Below, one piece after another: positions 1-10,920 of a stretch of 64,000 nt of DNA. The notes beneath the pieces are model-generated. The model searched no databases and was not told the origin of the DNA. It saw only the letters and a program-made list of their open reading frames with translations. The translations under genes and the position numbers were made by a program. The stretch's first letter is position 1. Every line of letters begins with the position of its first letter. Source of the stretch: Exophiala sp. HKRS030 (lineage: Eukaryota; Ascomycota; Eurotiomycetes; Chaetothyriales; Herpotrichiellaceae); contig JAHWDD010000008.1 in assembly GCA_023897205.1 (NCBI GenBank), positions 1,488,001-1,552,000 on the forward strand, given 5' to 3'.

Positions 1-2376
1 CAAAGCACGTCGTCCATACTTCTCGCGCTGCTCCCGTTCCTATGTGCCAAAGACAAAACCGTCCGGTACAGAGCCACACAGCTGGTGTCGCAAATCCTGG
101 GAGTTTTGAGCACCATCGACGACGATCTGTACAAGGTGATCAGGCACGAACTGATTAAGCGCCTACGGGACAAAGTGCCTGCGATCAGGCTGGAGGCAGT
201 TTTGGCACTGGGAAGATTGGTGGAGAATGAGATGGAGGACGAGGATGAAGAGCAAGACTCCGATGAAGATGTGGCCCCAGGCTTGCTGGAGAAGCTCCTG
301 GATGTGTTGCAGAATGACACCAACGCCGACGTCAGAAGGGCACTTTTGCTCAACCTGCCCGTCACGCCCAAGACACTACCATACCTTCTCGAAAGGGCGA
401 GAGACCGTGATGGACCGACCCGTCGGGCACTGTACTCACGCCTCCTGCCGAACCTGGGTGACTTCCGACACCTGTCCCTGTCCATGAGAGAAAAACTCTT
501 GAGGTGGGGTTTGAGAGACCGCGACGAGAAGGTCCGCAAAGCCGCCGCCCACTTGTTTCGAGCGCGGTGGATTGAGGACTGCGTCGCCTCCCGCAGCGAG
601 CAAAGTGACGAAGAGAAGAAAGAACAAAAGGGCTTTTACCCACCCAACATTCCGGCGCTTCTGGAACTTCTTGAGAGGATAGACGCCTTGAACACCGGCA
701 ACGAGGCCGGCGTCGGTCGAGAAGCCATGAAAGAATTCTGGGCGGGGCGGCCTGACTACATGGACGCGGTCACCTTCGACGACGAGTTTTGGGACACTTT
801 GACTCCGGAATCGGCCTTCATGGCACGCACGTTCAACGATTTCTGCCAGCAGTCCCAAGATCAAAAGCATCAAGTCATGATCGAAGAGAAGATGCCAGAG
901 GTGACCAGACTCGGATTCCACCTGCAAAAACACATCAACGAGCTACTCGTCAAGGTCCAGAACGCCATCGAAACCGACAGTGACGAGAAGCTGGCCGAAC
1001 AGGCCGAGCAAGAATTCATAGTCGAACAACTCCTCTACATCGCCCAGACGCTCGATTACACCGACGAGGTCGGTCGGAGGAAGATGTTTTCGCTACTCCG
1101 CCACGCGCTATCCATGGCGGACCTTCCGGAGGAGTGCACCCGGCTCGCGGTCGAGGCACTTCGCCTCGTCTGCAACCCCGACGCCGCGGGAGAGCGAGAA
1201 TTCACGTCCGTCGTCCTCGAAGCCATCGCCGAGGTTCACGATAACATCGTGTCCGACGAGGGAGAAGAGGAAGGTGCAGACGCCGACGGCGACGATGATG
1301 CGAGCTTCGTGTCCGCCCGCAGCGAAGTGAGCGACCCGGATTCCAACGCGACGCCCAAGAACAACAACGGCTCCACCGGCAAGAACAAGAAGAACCAAAA
1401 CCTCTCGGAAGAAGAGCAAGAGGCCCAGGCCATCAAGGAGATCGTGATCAATATGAAGTGTCTGCACATAGCGCAGTGCATGCTCCAGAACGTCGCCGGC
1501 AACCTCCAATCCAACATCCACCTTCGCACCATGTTTGACAACCTTGTCATACCGGCCGTCCGGTCTCACGAGGTCTTGATCCGGGAGAGAGGCGTGCAGT
1601 GTCTAGGTCTCTGCTGCCTCCTCGAACCGAAGCTCGCGGACGAGAACATGCGTCTGTTTACGCATTTGCTCAAAAAGGGTCACGAGACCTTGCAAGTGAT
1701 GGCGCTTCAGATCCTGTGTGACATCTTGATGGCTAGAGGCCCTCCCAGTGCATCTCAGTCACAACCCACGACGGTCGAAGGTGGCGGCGGCGGCGGCGCC
1801 GCATCACCCAACAACAATAACGCGGACTCCGCAGGAGATGGGGAACAGACGAACACTGCGGCTGGCAACGCCAACACGAACACCAACATGACGAGTCTCC
1901 TCTCACCCTTCATCAAGGCTCTATCCCCCAACTTTGTCGAGGAGGTCCGCGCCACCGCCACGAGTAGCTTGTGCAAACTCATGCTGTGCGGCTTCTACAA
2001 GGAGAACGAGGAGTTGTTTGACCAGATCGTTGAGCGGGCGATGCAGCTCGGCGCAAAGGGATGGGAGTTGTTGGAAAAGGTCAAGAACGCCGTCGTGGTT
2101 GACAGGGAAAAGGAAAAGTTGTTGGAGAGGGAGGAGGAGGAAAAGGGGCGCGAGCTGCTACAACCTCCTCCCACGGCCACAGTCGGTCCGTTCGGGGCGG
2201 CGTCGACTAGACTGAGCGCCGCCGCCGACGATGGGGCCGCGACAAACAACGATCATGGCGGCGGCACAGGGAGCGCCCGCACTTCGGATGGTGTCGTTGT
2301 CGCCGCTGACGGCAAGACGAGACTCAGTAGTGGCGGCGACGGTGGTGCCACAAATGCCGTCGACGTTGATGCATAG
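1..2376 (+). CDS. Condensin complex subunit 3 (CAP-G/Ycg1), 5' partial
   Basis: The reading frame is open from base 1 to the TAG at 2374-2376, giving 791 visible residues; the N-terminus lies to the left of the window. The protein is built of HEAT-type helical repeats (for example KRLRDKVPAIRLEAVLALGR and REKLLRWGLRDRDEKVRKAA), followed by the Cnd3 C-terminal region that contains IHLRTMFDNLVIPAVRSHEV. Acidic and Asn/Gly-rich linkers (about 1260-1400 and 1770-1880) interrupt the repeats, and the last 90 residues are low complexity. In the known family this is the kleisin-bound HEAT subunit of condensin I, which compacts mitotic chromosomes in the nucleus. I see no intron in the visible part. 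The family call is secure; the true start cannot be given. Confidence 0.9.
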   Translation, partial: QSTSSILLALLPFLCAKDKTVRYRATQLVSQILGVLSTIDDDLYKVIRHELIKRLRDKVPAIRLEAVLALGRLVENEMEDEDEEQDSDEDVAPGLLEKLLDVLQNDTNADVRRALLLNLPVTPKTLPYLLERARDRDGPTRRALYSRLLPNLGDFRHLSLSMREKLLRWGLRDRDEKVRKAAAHLFRARWIEDCVASRSEQSDEEKKEQKGFYPPNIPALLELLERIDALNTGNEAGVGREAMKEFWAGRPDYMDAVTFDDEFWDTLTPESAFMARTFNDFCQQSQDQKHQVMIEEKMPEVTRLGFHLQKHINELLVKVQNAIETDSDEKLAEQAEQEFIVEQLLYIAQTLDYTDEVGRRKMFSLLRHALSMADLPEECTRLAVEALRLVCNPDAAGEREFTSVVLEAIAEVHDNIVSDEGEEEGADADGDDDASFVSARSEVSDPDSNATPKNNNGSTGKNKKNQNLSEEEQEAQAIKEIVINMKCLHIAQCMLQNVAGNLQSNIHLRTMFDNLVIPAVRSHEVLIRERGVQCLGLCCLLEPKLADENMRLFTHLLKKGHETLQVMALQILCDILMARGPPSASQSQPTTVEGGGGGGAASPNNNNADSAGDGEQTNTAAGNANTNTNMTSLLSPFIKALSPNFVEEVRATATSSLCKLMLCGFYKENEELFDQIVERAMQLGAKGWELLEKVKNAVVVDREKEKLLEREEEEKGRELLQPPPTATVGPFGAASTRLSAAADDGAATNNDHGGGTGSARTSDGVVVAADGKTRLSSGGDGGATNAVDVDA

Positions 2377-2856
2377 GACAGACACATGAGGTGTTTTCTT
2401 TTTGTTGTGCTTTTGACTCGGTTATGATTTGGTGCTTTTTTTTGCGTTTTTTGCGTTTTTGGACAGTTTTACTCAAGATATCGTCGTTTCTCAGCAACAT
2501 ACCTTGATACTCTTACGGTGGTTCAGTAGCGTGTTGGAAATGAATATGAATAATACCTACTAATAGGTACATTTATCTCTTCCCGTCACCTTGTACTTGA
2601 ACCACTCACCTCTTCAGAAGCTTTTTGTACTCTCGCATTTACATACAGAACAATACAGTACAGGAAACTACTCGCTCCTACAAGGATGGGGGGGTTTTAG
2701 GGGTTCAATGGTTTTAAAAGAGAGTAAGGTCTCCAAAGGGGTATCAGATTAATTCTTGTGAAAAGCCCATCCTAACCTGTCTGTTCGCATGGTGGACAAA
2801 ATGGCACTTTCTTGGTTGGAGCAACGACGTCGACCCGTACAAATTCCAAGCTATTG
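2377..2856. other. Convergent intergenic region
   Basis: This is 3' flanking sequence between two converging genes, with T-rich tracts just after the condensin stop. I see no gene in it. Confidence 0.6.
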
Positions 2857-4488
2857 TTACAAGATGCCCTGCTTCTGAAGGTCCAGGTAGATCCTCTCGG
2901 GCATGACGTTACCCTCGCCGTCCTCCATCTGGACGACGCTGTCCTCGTTGCTCTCCTGGTCCCGCTTCTCCCGCCTGATCTTCTCCCAGAGGGCCAGGGC
3001 GTCCTGGATGCCGGTGATCTCGCGGAACAGACTCAACCCGCCGGTGCCGGCGCCGGTGATGCCCAGGCACTTGAGGCCGTAGATGTGCCGGGCCTCGCTA
3101 AAGTGTTTGTCGAAGGCCCGCCGGCCCATGTACACAAAGTTGCCGCAGATCTCGCAGGTGAACTCGACCCCCAAACCGTGCAGCTTGTACAGCCAGTACG
3201 GGATGGGTTTGCCGTCCCAGGCCAGGGGGAGTTTGAGGGGGTTGTAGATCTTTTCGTCGCCGTCGGACTCCGAGCCGGAGTCGTCGCCACCGCCGGTGTG
3301 GAGTCGATGGCCGCGCTGGGACGCCGCCAGCACCGCAGCGTCGTCCTCGGCGAAAAGGGCGTCGAGTTCCGCCTGCCGCTCTCGCTCCGTCATGCCCTGT
3401 TTGCGCTCGACGTTGACCCGCGTGTTGCTGCGTTCGTTGGACAGCATGTCTGCCAGTGCCCGCACGCGGTGTTCGTGGGACGCTATCACTCGTTCCTTCA
3501 GCTTTGTGCCGGACAGGGAGATCGCCGCCGAGGGGTTTGTTGTGGTTTGTCCATTCGCTGTCTGTGTCTGAGGTTTCTTGGCTGCGGCGTTGCGAATGTG
3601 CTTTTTGCCCGTCAAATGGGCCTTGTACACGTTTTGATTGCTAAACTCCTTTTCGCAGTCAGAACACCATATTCCCGCGCCCGTGCCTTCTGTTTGTGGT
3701 CCACTACCAGCAGTCGCTGATGCACCCGGTGCTGTTTCTTTCGTCCAACCTGGGACGGTGCCCGCCTCCCAGGAGGTCTCAAAATCTCTGTCGAGACGTA
3801 AAAAGATCTTCTGGAGATCGTCCAGTGGTCGCGTCCGCCGTACGAAACCCTCCAGGTAACTGGCCAGATCCGCCACATATTTCAGGTAAGTATCCGTCAC
3901 TTTGTTCTGTCTCTTGATGGGCATCCGTGGGGCTTCGAAGGCGTCAAAGTTGTCGAGATACTGGAGGTAGCTGAGACGCTTCACACCAGGTAGATTGAGG
4001 TAGTCTTCGTGTAGCGACGTGAGATCGAGGAAGCGACCGTTTGACTCTTCCCCGGTAAACATGTTGTCAATCTCCGAAACCACAGGCTCACCCTCCTCAG
4101 GTCGTCTCCTCTTGTATGCGCGCTCGAGATTTTCGACGGCCTCGTTGGGATATCGACGATGAAAGTCCTTGACCTCCTCTAGTTGCTTGTAGAATTCGTC
4201 GAATGGATCTCCCGCCGTCAGACCTTGGACTTCTCTGAGTCGCTCGCCACCAGCATCTTTGTAGATGTTGATTAATCGCTTGGACTGCTCTTGAACTCGC
4301 GCGAGGAAATTGTTGACTTGATGGTCCCGGTTGAGTCTGTCTTTAATCTGTGGGTTTGCGTCAGTGTTTGTATCTCGAGATATTCTAAAAGCACGTACAT
4401 TTCTCGGGTCTTCTGCCACACGTTCGGAAATGGCTTGCTCCAGGCGCTCCAGATCCTCATGGAGGAATCTCTGTTCCTCTAACAACAT
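2857..4488 (-). CDS. Splicing factor 3A subunit 3 (SF3a60/Prp9), one in-frame intron
   Basis: This is the U2 snRNP SF3a subunit that acts in prespliceosome assembly in the nucleus. Exons are 4399-4488 and 2857-4347, giving 526 residues. The start at 4488 (MLLEEQRFLHEDLERLEQ) matches the usual SF3a60 N-terminus; an upstream in-frame ATG at 4536 would add 16 unrelated residues. The intron 4348-4398 has GTACGT at its donor, CTGAC as branch point and CAG as acceptor. It is 51 nt long without a stop, so unspliced RNA still reads through, but splicing restores the conserved join DPRN-IKDRLNRDHQV. Visible domains are an N-terminal SF3a60 helical region, a U1-type C2H2 finger (CSDCEKEFSNQNVYKAHLTG) and the C-terminal matrin-type finger (CEICGNFVYMGRRAFDKHF). 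It converges on the condensin gene. Confidence 0.92.
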   Translation of the reverse strand: MLLEEQRFLHEDLERLEQAISERVAEDPRNVRAFRISRDTNTDANPQIKDRLNRDHQVNNFLARVQEQSKRLINIYKDAGGERLREVQGLTAGDPFDEFYKQLEEVKDFHRRYPNEAVENLERAYKRRRPEEGEPVVSEIDNMFTGEESNGRFLDLTSLHEDYLNLPGVKRLSYLQYLDNFDAFEAPRMPIKRQNKVTDTYLKYVADLASYLEGFVRRTRPLDDLQKIFLRLDRDFETSWEAGTVPGWTKETAPGASATAGSGPQTEGTGAGIWCSDCEKEFSNQNVYKAHLTGKKHIRNAAAKKPQTQTANGQTTTNPSAAISLSGTKLKERVIASHEHRVRALADMLSNERSNTRVNVERKQGMTERERQAELDALFAEDDAAVLAASQRGHRLHTGGGDDSGSESDGDEKIYNPLKLPLAWDGKPIPYWLYKLHGLGVEFTCEICGNFVYMGRRAFDKHFSEARHIYGLKCLGITGAGTGGLSLFREITGIQDALALWEKIRREKRDQESNEDSVVQMEDGEGNVMPERIYLDLQKQGIL

Positions 4489-5254
4489 GGTTCCTGGAAA
4501 GAAGGCGTATATCGGGGTCGGAAACGTTACTGCCACAACATCAACGTTTTGTTTCTAGCTTCTGGTCTGCCGCAGTCTCAAAAAGTCTTTCGGAGGCGGG
4601 TCTATTTTGATGCGGAGAAAATGGTGCCGCTTTTACGGGTCTTGCACGTGAGCATCTTTCCTAGTTGAATCACCTCCTCTACACTTTTTCGTTCTCTCCA
4701 TTGCAATGTATTTTTCACAATACTTGCCTACTCACAAAAGTGTGCGTCGTTGACTTAACGTTGACTCCGTTTCACGCGACCCGCCTGAAAGATCAAATCA
4801 GTTCATGAGACGCGGGTCCTGTTAAGCGGGCCAAAGACTCCGCGCAGTTGCAGACGAGTTCCGCATGATGTTTGCGTTGAATGGATCGGTCTGACTTCGT
4901 GAGAGTAAACTCAGCAGAGAAGGACATCGTGTTATTCAGTACAGATCCTTGCAGATGAGTACTTCTTTCATCAGCAGTTGCCACTATTGGGCCTACTTTC
5001 AACAACCAAGTGTGGCTCACAATGATTCATCGCGACATTGCTCTTGGTGCATTATCTTGACAGTTGAAACCATTACCTAGAGCACCGAGACCCAATCATG
5101 TGTTGGTCACTGATAGCACAAAGGTTTGGTTATTCGTGAGGGAGATAATACCATGTTCTATGGCTCTTTGATGCTTGCAGAACAGACGTTTGCATTTCCA
5201 AATGGTTAGATATTGCAACCAACACTAATGCGCTGAAACTATCAGATGTCCACC
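4489..5254. other. Intergenic region between SF3A3 and P450
   Basis: The SF3A3 promoter side and the 3' flank of the P450. Short open frames here have no recognisable product. Confidence 0.5.
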
Positions 5255-7114
5255 CTAGATTCTTTTCTTCAAATATACTTCCAAACCCTCTTGGACAACG
5301 AAAAAGGTCGAATGATACTCCAAGGGTCGTCCTGGGTGTACAAGCTTGATGTCGAATTCCCTCAAGATCTGGATCAAAACCTTGTTCATTTCAAAAAGTG
5401 CAAGATTTCGCCCTATGCACAAATGGCTGCCACCTCCGAACTATTTCGAGTTAGCGACTTCAGAGATTTGACGGACTTCTGATCTGGTGACACTTACGTT
5501 GTACAGATGACCACCCATCAATTTTGCGTCCTTTTCGAACCAACGTTCAGGACGGAACTCGTCGACATCTTCGCCAAAGATGGACTTATCACGGTGCAAC
5601 ACCCATCCATTCACAGCCACTTCGGTGCCCTTGGGGTAGTACCTGCCATCGATCATGATACCCTCAGGAGGCACGTTGCGGTAGATACCCAAGCCGACAG
5701 CCGGTCTTATCCGGAAGGTCTCTTTCAAACAGGCCTGGAAATAGTCCAGTTTCTGGGCTTCAGCGTAGGTGACGATTTCGGACAGCTGACCTGATTTCTG
5801 TGCCTCGTCGACTTCCCTCTGCAATTTGGCATAAACGTCAGGCTTGTTCAGGACGGAGTAGAAGAATGACTGCATTGTCGAGGCAGTTGAGTCGGATCCT
5901 GCGAACCTATCGAAACGTCAGTATACTCACTTCGGCCTTTGGTCTCGAACATGAACTCACACAGCGCCGTGGGCGATACTGAAAACATCTTGGACGCTGA
6001 ACTTGTCCGGGCTGCCATCATGTGCTCTAAGTAACTCAGCCAACAAATCGATACCGGTTGAATCGTAAGTGCCGTCCTTCTTTTTGCGCTTCTCGAGCTC
6101 AGCAACGGCAATCTTGGTCATGGTCGTAGGCTCTGGCTTCCAGAATGGCAGGTATGGTCGAAGAGGGTTGTTGCGAAATAGAATGTCGGTCTCTGGGATT
6201 TGACCGACAATGCCATCATACCACTGAACATCGTCGATATTCTTGATCGAACCTTCGATATCGACTTCGGCATCCAAGAAGCCAAAAGATTTGGAGAAAG
6301 CAACCTCTCCCAACACCTGTGGCGACTTGTCAGCAGTGGACGCAAAAGAGGGAGGAATCAGCTTCATACGTCGAAGGCGAAATAGTGGAGCAGGTTACCC
6401 AGATTGCAGACTCTCTTGGAGTCATCTGCATACTTGATCAAATGCTCCATAAGAAGCATGATCATACTCTCAATCGGGCCCGATCGTTTCTGCATCTGTG
6501 CCAGGCTGTAAGGAGTGACAGCGTAACGCTTCATCTGAGCATGCTTCCATTCTCGGACTTCGGTGAAAATATCTGGTGCGTGCTGAACATTGGTCAGACA
6601 TGATCAGGTCACGAGCTTAGGCTTCTCTCTCTCACCTTGGGAGGAAAGACACTGTAGAACATGGTCTTGTGGAAACCCTTTCCCACCGCAAAGATATCTT
6701 TGGCAGCGTTACAAGTACCAAAGGATACCTCGTTGGGTGACGTTCGAACAATCGGTCCTATGCAGGTCAGATAGGGGTCCTTCTTTGCCGTCCGAAGTCT
6801 GTAGAGGGTCTTACCATATTTCTTGTGGAGAGCTATATGGTCAAGTTCGGTATGCCCGTTATAAGTACTCCATACTATGGATGATTCGTCAGTACACCAG
6901 TGCTTCGACCGTCTTCTGGGGGATGGCTACCTTTCCACAACCTCGTGCACGACGCCAGGAATGGCCCTGGCACGTCTCGCAGCGGAGAAGCGTATCTCTT
7001 GTACAGGGCTCGAACGACAATGGCCAGGAATGTGACGAGAATGAAATGTGCTTTCGCAAAGATCAACACCTGTGCCACCAGAGAGTTATCGGGCGACGAC
7101 TTGACGTTGTCCAT
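5255..7114 (-). CDS. Cytochrome P450, seven exons
   Basis: Microsomal heme monooxygenase, 509 residues. Exons, 5' to 3' on the minus strand: 6931-7114, 6815-6874, 6636-6757, 6370-6582, 5961-6316, 5498-5906, 5255-5440; all joins keep phase. One membrane anchor lies near residues 12-36, followed by the proline hinge DVPGPF. The I-helix oxygen-activation motif is AGSDST (314-319), the ExxR pair is E374/R377 in KETFR, PERW follows, and the heme-binding loop is FGGGSHLCIGR with Cys456. The sequence resembles the pisatin demethylase / benzoate hydroxylase group of fungal P450s; substrate unknown. An in-frame ATG at 7159 could add 15 residues. The paralogue at 43.0-44.7 kb has only one intron, so the two have very different gene structures. 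No biosynthetic core enzyme lies beside it. Confidence 0.88.
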
Positions 7115-8797
7115 ATTGGCGAGGCGAGGACACACGGCAAAAAGAATTCGCGATATCACACTTTGGTGAAGACGGAGAGGTCAAGATAGGAAACCAAGGG
7201 GGGTGGGAAACATTGAGCGGCGGCGTGGTCTTTGATGGTATATATCATCTCACCGGACATTGGTTCGATCGACTGCCGATGTCTCTCTGACGGCCAGATC
7301 CCATTGCATGTGTCCATGTCTTTTTTTCCTTTCCGGAGGGCTTTGATCCATATTGTCACCTGTTGCAACGCCCCCCAGGCGAATGCAAAGGAGGCATCCA
7401 AACTGTACTGGGTAACTATGTGAGCCCCACGCTACCTCCTCATCGGAAAACACCCATTTCCACTTCGGCAGTGGCACTGATGCCCAGCGAGAACACCCAG
7501 GAGAACAACTAGGCTTCCCAGGGCGTGTGGGGTACTCCATTTCCCTCGCCAGCAACAGCTACGAGTACTTGTACAGTAGGTCTGTAGCCCCCCAGTAATG
7601 ACTTTGGGAACGACGCCATTGGCACACCATTTGACCCCACGAAATGTCAACTCCAGGCGGGCTGGGCATCTTACGGGCTGGGTTTTAACGCAGCACTGGG
7701 CATTGATTTCCCCAGAGACCACTCCCAACACTCATGTTATTCCTGCCCCGCACAGAGGTTTAAAGACCCAAGGATTATTTGCTAGGGTCATGCAGGCACA
7801 GACGCAACGACGCTCGCCTTGCCATCTCGGCGAAGAGGTGCTGTACAATGGCAACATCTTGTTCCAAGGCTAGCCACCGATTCTCACAGCATACCCATAC
7901 ATATGCTCGTTCAAGAGAAAACCGAGGTCGATGTTGCCTTTGAAGTATCGGCAGAACCTCCTCATGAACCAAGATCACTCCTGATCGTTATCTCAATGGT
8001 GCTTCAAATGGAGTCGACATGGCGGTAGAGATATATGGTGATTCCCTGGACTCGTCATAGCTTCTACGGAGATTCTCATGCTGCCTTTACTTATTGAACA
8101 AGTGTATTCATATGCTTCTAGAACACTGCGGGCTGACTAGAGGTACTGACGGGGTACGCCAACAACCACTTTGTACTTTAGCTGCACGTGGCGTACTGGG
8201 ATGTATTGTATGTATGTTGCATCGAAGGTGCTATTTGTGGAAAACGCCACAGCATCATCCCATGGTTGTTATTGTTAGCCTTTGTTACACGCCCGTCTTC
8301 CTATCGTCAGATGACTTGATTCAGTACAGTTGCAACCTCAGCTCCATGAATCATGTCAAGGTTGATCTGAGCTTTGCCCAACATGCGGGGGCTTTTCGAA
8401 CAAGGAGCACCTATCATGGTATTGTAAAAAGCTGAAGCCTAATGGGCCGATCACAGAGTGAGCCTTATCGACAAGGGGATCGACCAGGCCAAGCCTCCCA
8501 AGGCTGAATCGTACTCGTATGAAGCCTCCGAGTAATAAATACCTGTTGCCAACTTACCTTATTTCCTGGGGTTTGAGGACAAATACGACTACGAAGGAAC
8601 TCCTTTAATTCATACTGCAAACTCCTATTCATCATATTGTAGGTCTTGAGAATATTGGTGAAGAAGACTACAATGTCAACGCCATACCAATACCCATAAA
8701 ACATTACACGACGTAACCTACCGCCTTTTCACATCACTCCCCATCCATGGTGAGAGAGACGACCTTCCACACCAACTCACATTGAAATCTTCAAGTC
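7115..8797. other. Long intergenic region without a recognisable gene
   Basis: About 1.7 kb between the divergently transcribed P450 and arrestin genes. Open frames of up to about 110 codons occur on both strands, but none shows a known motif or plausible exon structure. It probably holds both promoters. Confidence 0.5.
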
Positions 8798-10441
8798 ATG
8801 GGTTTGACCAAAGTCACCAACTCCCCCGGTCTGTCCATCCACCTCGACAACCCTCGGCCGGTCTACTGTCCCGGCGACGTCATCAGCGGTCAGGTGTCGC
8901 TGCACACCGCCGCGGAGTGTGCCATCGGCACCGTGGCCTTGTCGTTCTGGGGAAGGGCAAAGACCAAGATCATCCAACAAAACGGCCAGTCGGCGAGCGT
9001 CTACCGCGGACGCACGAGGTACTTTAGCGTCGACCACACCCTCTACACGGGGCAATACACGCACAAGCCGGGCTCGTTCGGTTGGCCCTTTGAACTGACG
9101 GTGCCCGGCCAGGCGGACCCCCGGTGTATCTTGTCCGGCCATAAATGGAAACCCAAGGACCACTTCCGCACAAACGTCGTCGACACTCCGGGAGACCTCG
9201 ACCTCACACTCCCTCCGACCACGTTCAATTCCCGGCACCAGGCCCGGAAGGTCGACTGCTTCGTCGAGTACGTCCTCGAGGCGTCGCTGACCGAGCCGCA
9301 AGACGCCCACCGGTTCCGCGGCCCCAAGACCAAAACGTCGACGCTGCCCGTCACCTTCCAACCTTTACCCAGCCCGGAACCCATCCGAAGCTTCGACTTG
9401 GCCCCCGACGGACCACCTCGCCTCGTCACCATCTCGACCCTCAAACTGCTCCCCGAGCACGCCGGGACCAACCTCGGCCTCCGGGACCGCGCGCGCTCCC
9501 TGTTCCAACGGGACTCGATCCCCCGGTTTTCGTTCCGCCTGAGCGTCCGAGCCCCGACCACGATCCAGTCCTCCCACCCGGCCCCCCTTCCGTTCATCCT
9601 CGGGGTGGAACCGGACCTCGACGATCCCAACACCACGACCGTCGTCGGCGCCTCTTCCTCTCCGGTCGTCACGCTCCGCTCCTTCAAGGTCGACCTCAAG
9701 ACTCACGTCCGGTGTCGAGCCGTGGCCACCTACGCGGATGACAAGACCTACGAGGTTTCCCTGTTGAATCTGAAAAATTTGGACCAAAGACTGCTCCCGC
9801 CGGACTCGACGGCTACAAAGACCTTTTCCAATTCCATCTCTTCCTCGTCGACGTCGCCCAACACGATAGATCTGGGCTCCCTCTACGACCTGAGAGTCGG
9901 CGGCGCCACACTCGGGTCCCGCCTCGAATCCCCCCTGTGTCCCAACTTCACCTCGTACAACGTTTCGCGAGAATACTTTTTGGTTTGGGAGATCGAGGTC
10001 GAGTGTGCGGAAAAGACGCAAAAGTTCTCTTCCACGAAACACGGCACGCCATGCGAGGTTCTTTTGCCTCCCGCCACGGCCAGAATGGATGGTTATGACG
10101 ACGACAACACCACCAGCAACAACATCAACCTGGGAGTCGCGCTCGAGAGTTGTCGAATTTCGACAGGAGAAAACCACGCAAACACCTCTCGAGGACAAGT
10201 CGACGGTAGAAAAAGGTCAAGCGAGAAAGAAAAACCCGGCTTTTTCACGTCTGGCGGCGACAAGACGAGACACGACCACAAAACAAAGGCCCAAGAAGCG
10301 GCGGAAGAACATGATGGATACGACCATCGGGATCAACAACACCAAGGGCCAGACTCCAATACCTCGGTAGACCGTAACAACACAAGGGGTGCTCCCGAGG
10401 TTTACAATCGCGGTCAGCCACCGCCTCAATACGTCCCCTGA
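8798..10441 (+). CDS. Arrestin-fold protein (alpha-arrestin-like)
   Basis: A 547-residue intronless gene. The N-terminal 170 residues read as an arrestin N domain: the opening strand LSIHLDNPRPVYCPGDVISG is the classical PxYxPGDxVxG start, followed by strand-rich sequence with FPFEL-like WPFELTVPG. A weaker C domain follows around residues 180-400 (ending near SREYFLVWEIEVECAEK). The last 120 residues are Asn-, Asp- and Lys-rich and probably disordered. In fungi, alpha-arrestins link Rsp5/Nedd4 ubiquitin ligases to plasma membrane transporters, usually through PPxY motifs; the C-terminal PPPQYVP is a candidate. The specific transporter target cannot be read from sequence. GC-rich third positions produce long antisense frames that are not genes. 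Confidence 0.8.
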   Translation: MGLTKVTNSPGLSIHLDNPRPVYCPGDVISGQVSLHTAAECAIGTVALSFWGRAKTKIIQQNGQSASVYRGRTRYFSVDHTLYTGQYTHKPGSFGWPFELTVPGQADPRCILSGHKWKPKDHFRTNVVDTPGDLDLTLPPTTFNSRHQARKVDCFVEYVLEASLTEPQDAHRFRGPKTKTSTLPVTFQPLPSPEPIRSFDLAPDGPPRLVTISTLKLLPEHAGTNLGLRDRARSLFQRDSIPRFSFRLSVRAPTTIQSSHPAPLPFILGVEPDLDDPNTTTVVGASSSPVVTLRSFKVDLKTHVRCRAVATYADDKTYEVSLLNLKNLDQRLLPPDSTATKTFSNSISSSSTSPNTIDLGSLYDLRVGGATLGSRLESPLCPNFTSYNVSREYFLVWEIEVECAEKTQKFSSTKHGTPCEVLLPPATARMDGYDDDNTTSNNINLGVALESCRISTGENHANTSRGQVDGRKRSSEKEKPGFFTSGGDKTRHDHKTKAQEAAEEHDGYDHRDQQHQGPDSNTSVDRNNTRGAPEVYNRGQPPPQYVP

Positions 10442-10920
10442 ATTCCAAAATCAGCACCGTTCAGAACGAGGACGATTTCAGGAAGTTGCAAGACAAGCTG
10501 TCAAAAGGTCTGAAACTCCACGACGTTGGTCTCCGGGTCTGTCCTCCTGCTAACTCTCACCATCAAACCCATCGTCCCTGGCATCCGGAAGAGATGGCAA
10601 AGTTTGGCTTGACCAGCTGGGCGAATCGACCATCTACAAGGACCTGCACCTGTCTTGACCATGCCATGTCCCTTTTTTCACAAGAAAAGAGAAGGAGAAT
10701 TCATCTCCGGAATTACGTTACAGTGCTATTTTGCGCCATCTGGCTGCGCTGTTCTTCTTCACTCTGTATAACAGGATTTCTGTTCCGTAGGTAATGCAAT
10801 ATCGACATTTTGCTCCGCAATGGCAACTCATCCGAGTCCATTTGTACACTGTCTTTTTTTCCCTGTCCATGTCAAGCGCCCAGTCAAGGTTACATGGGAT
10901 ACCGACGTCGATATGCAATC
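10442..10920. other. Convergent intergenic region
   Basis: 3' flanks of the arrestin and RFC1 genes; nothing else seen. Confidence 0.5.

Noticed and set aside
2812..3720. 302-codon plus-strand frame opposite SF3A3
   Set aside because: Lies over the conserved zinc finger coding region of SF3A3 and has no motif of its own.
7598..7873. 91-codon plus-strand frame in the 7.1-8.8 kb gap
   Set aside because: No motif, no plausible start context and no exon continuation.
9365..10198. 277-codon minus-strand frame opposite the arrestin gene
   Set aside because: Shadow of GC-rich codon use in the real gene; sequence is Arg/Gly/Val-rich without any family motif.
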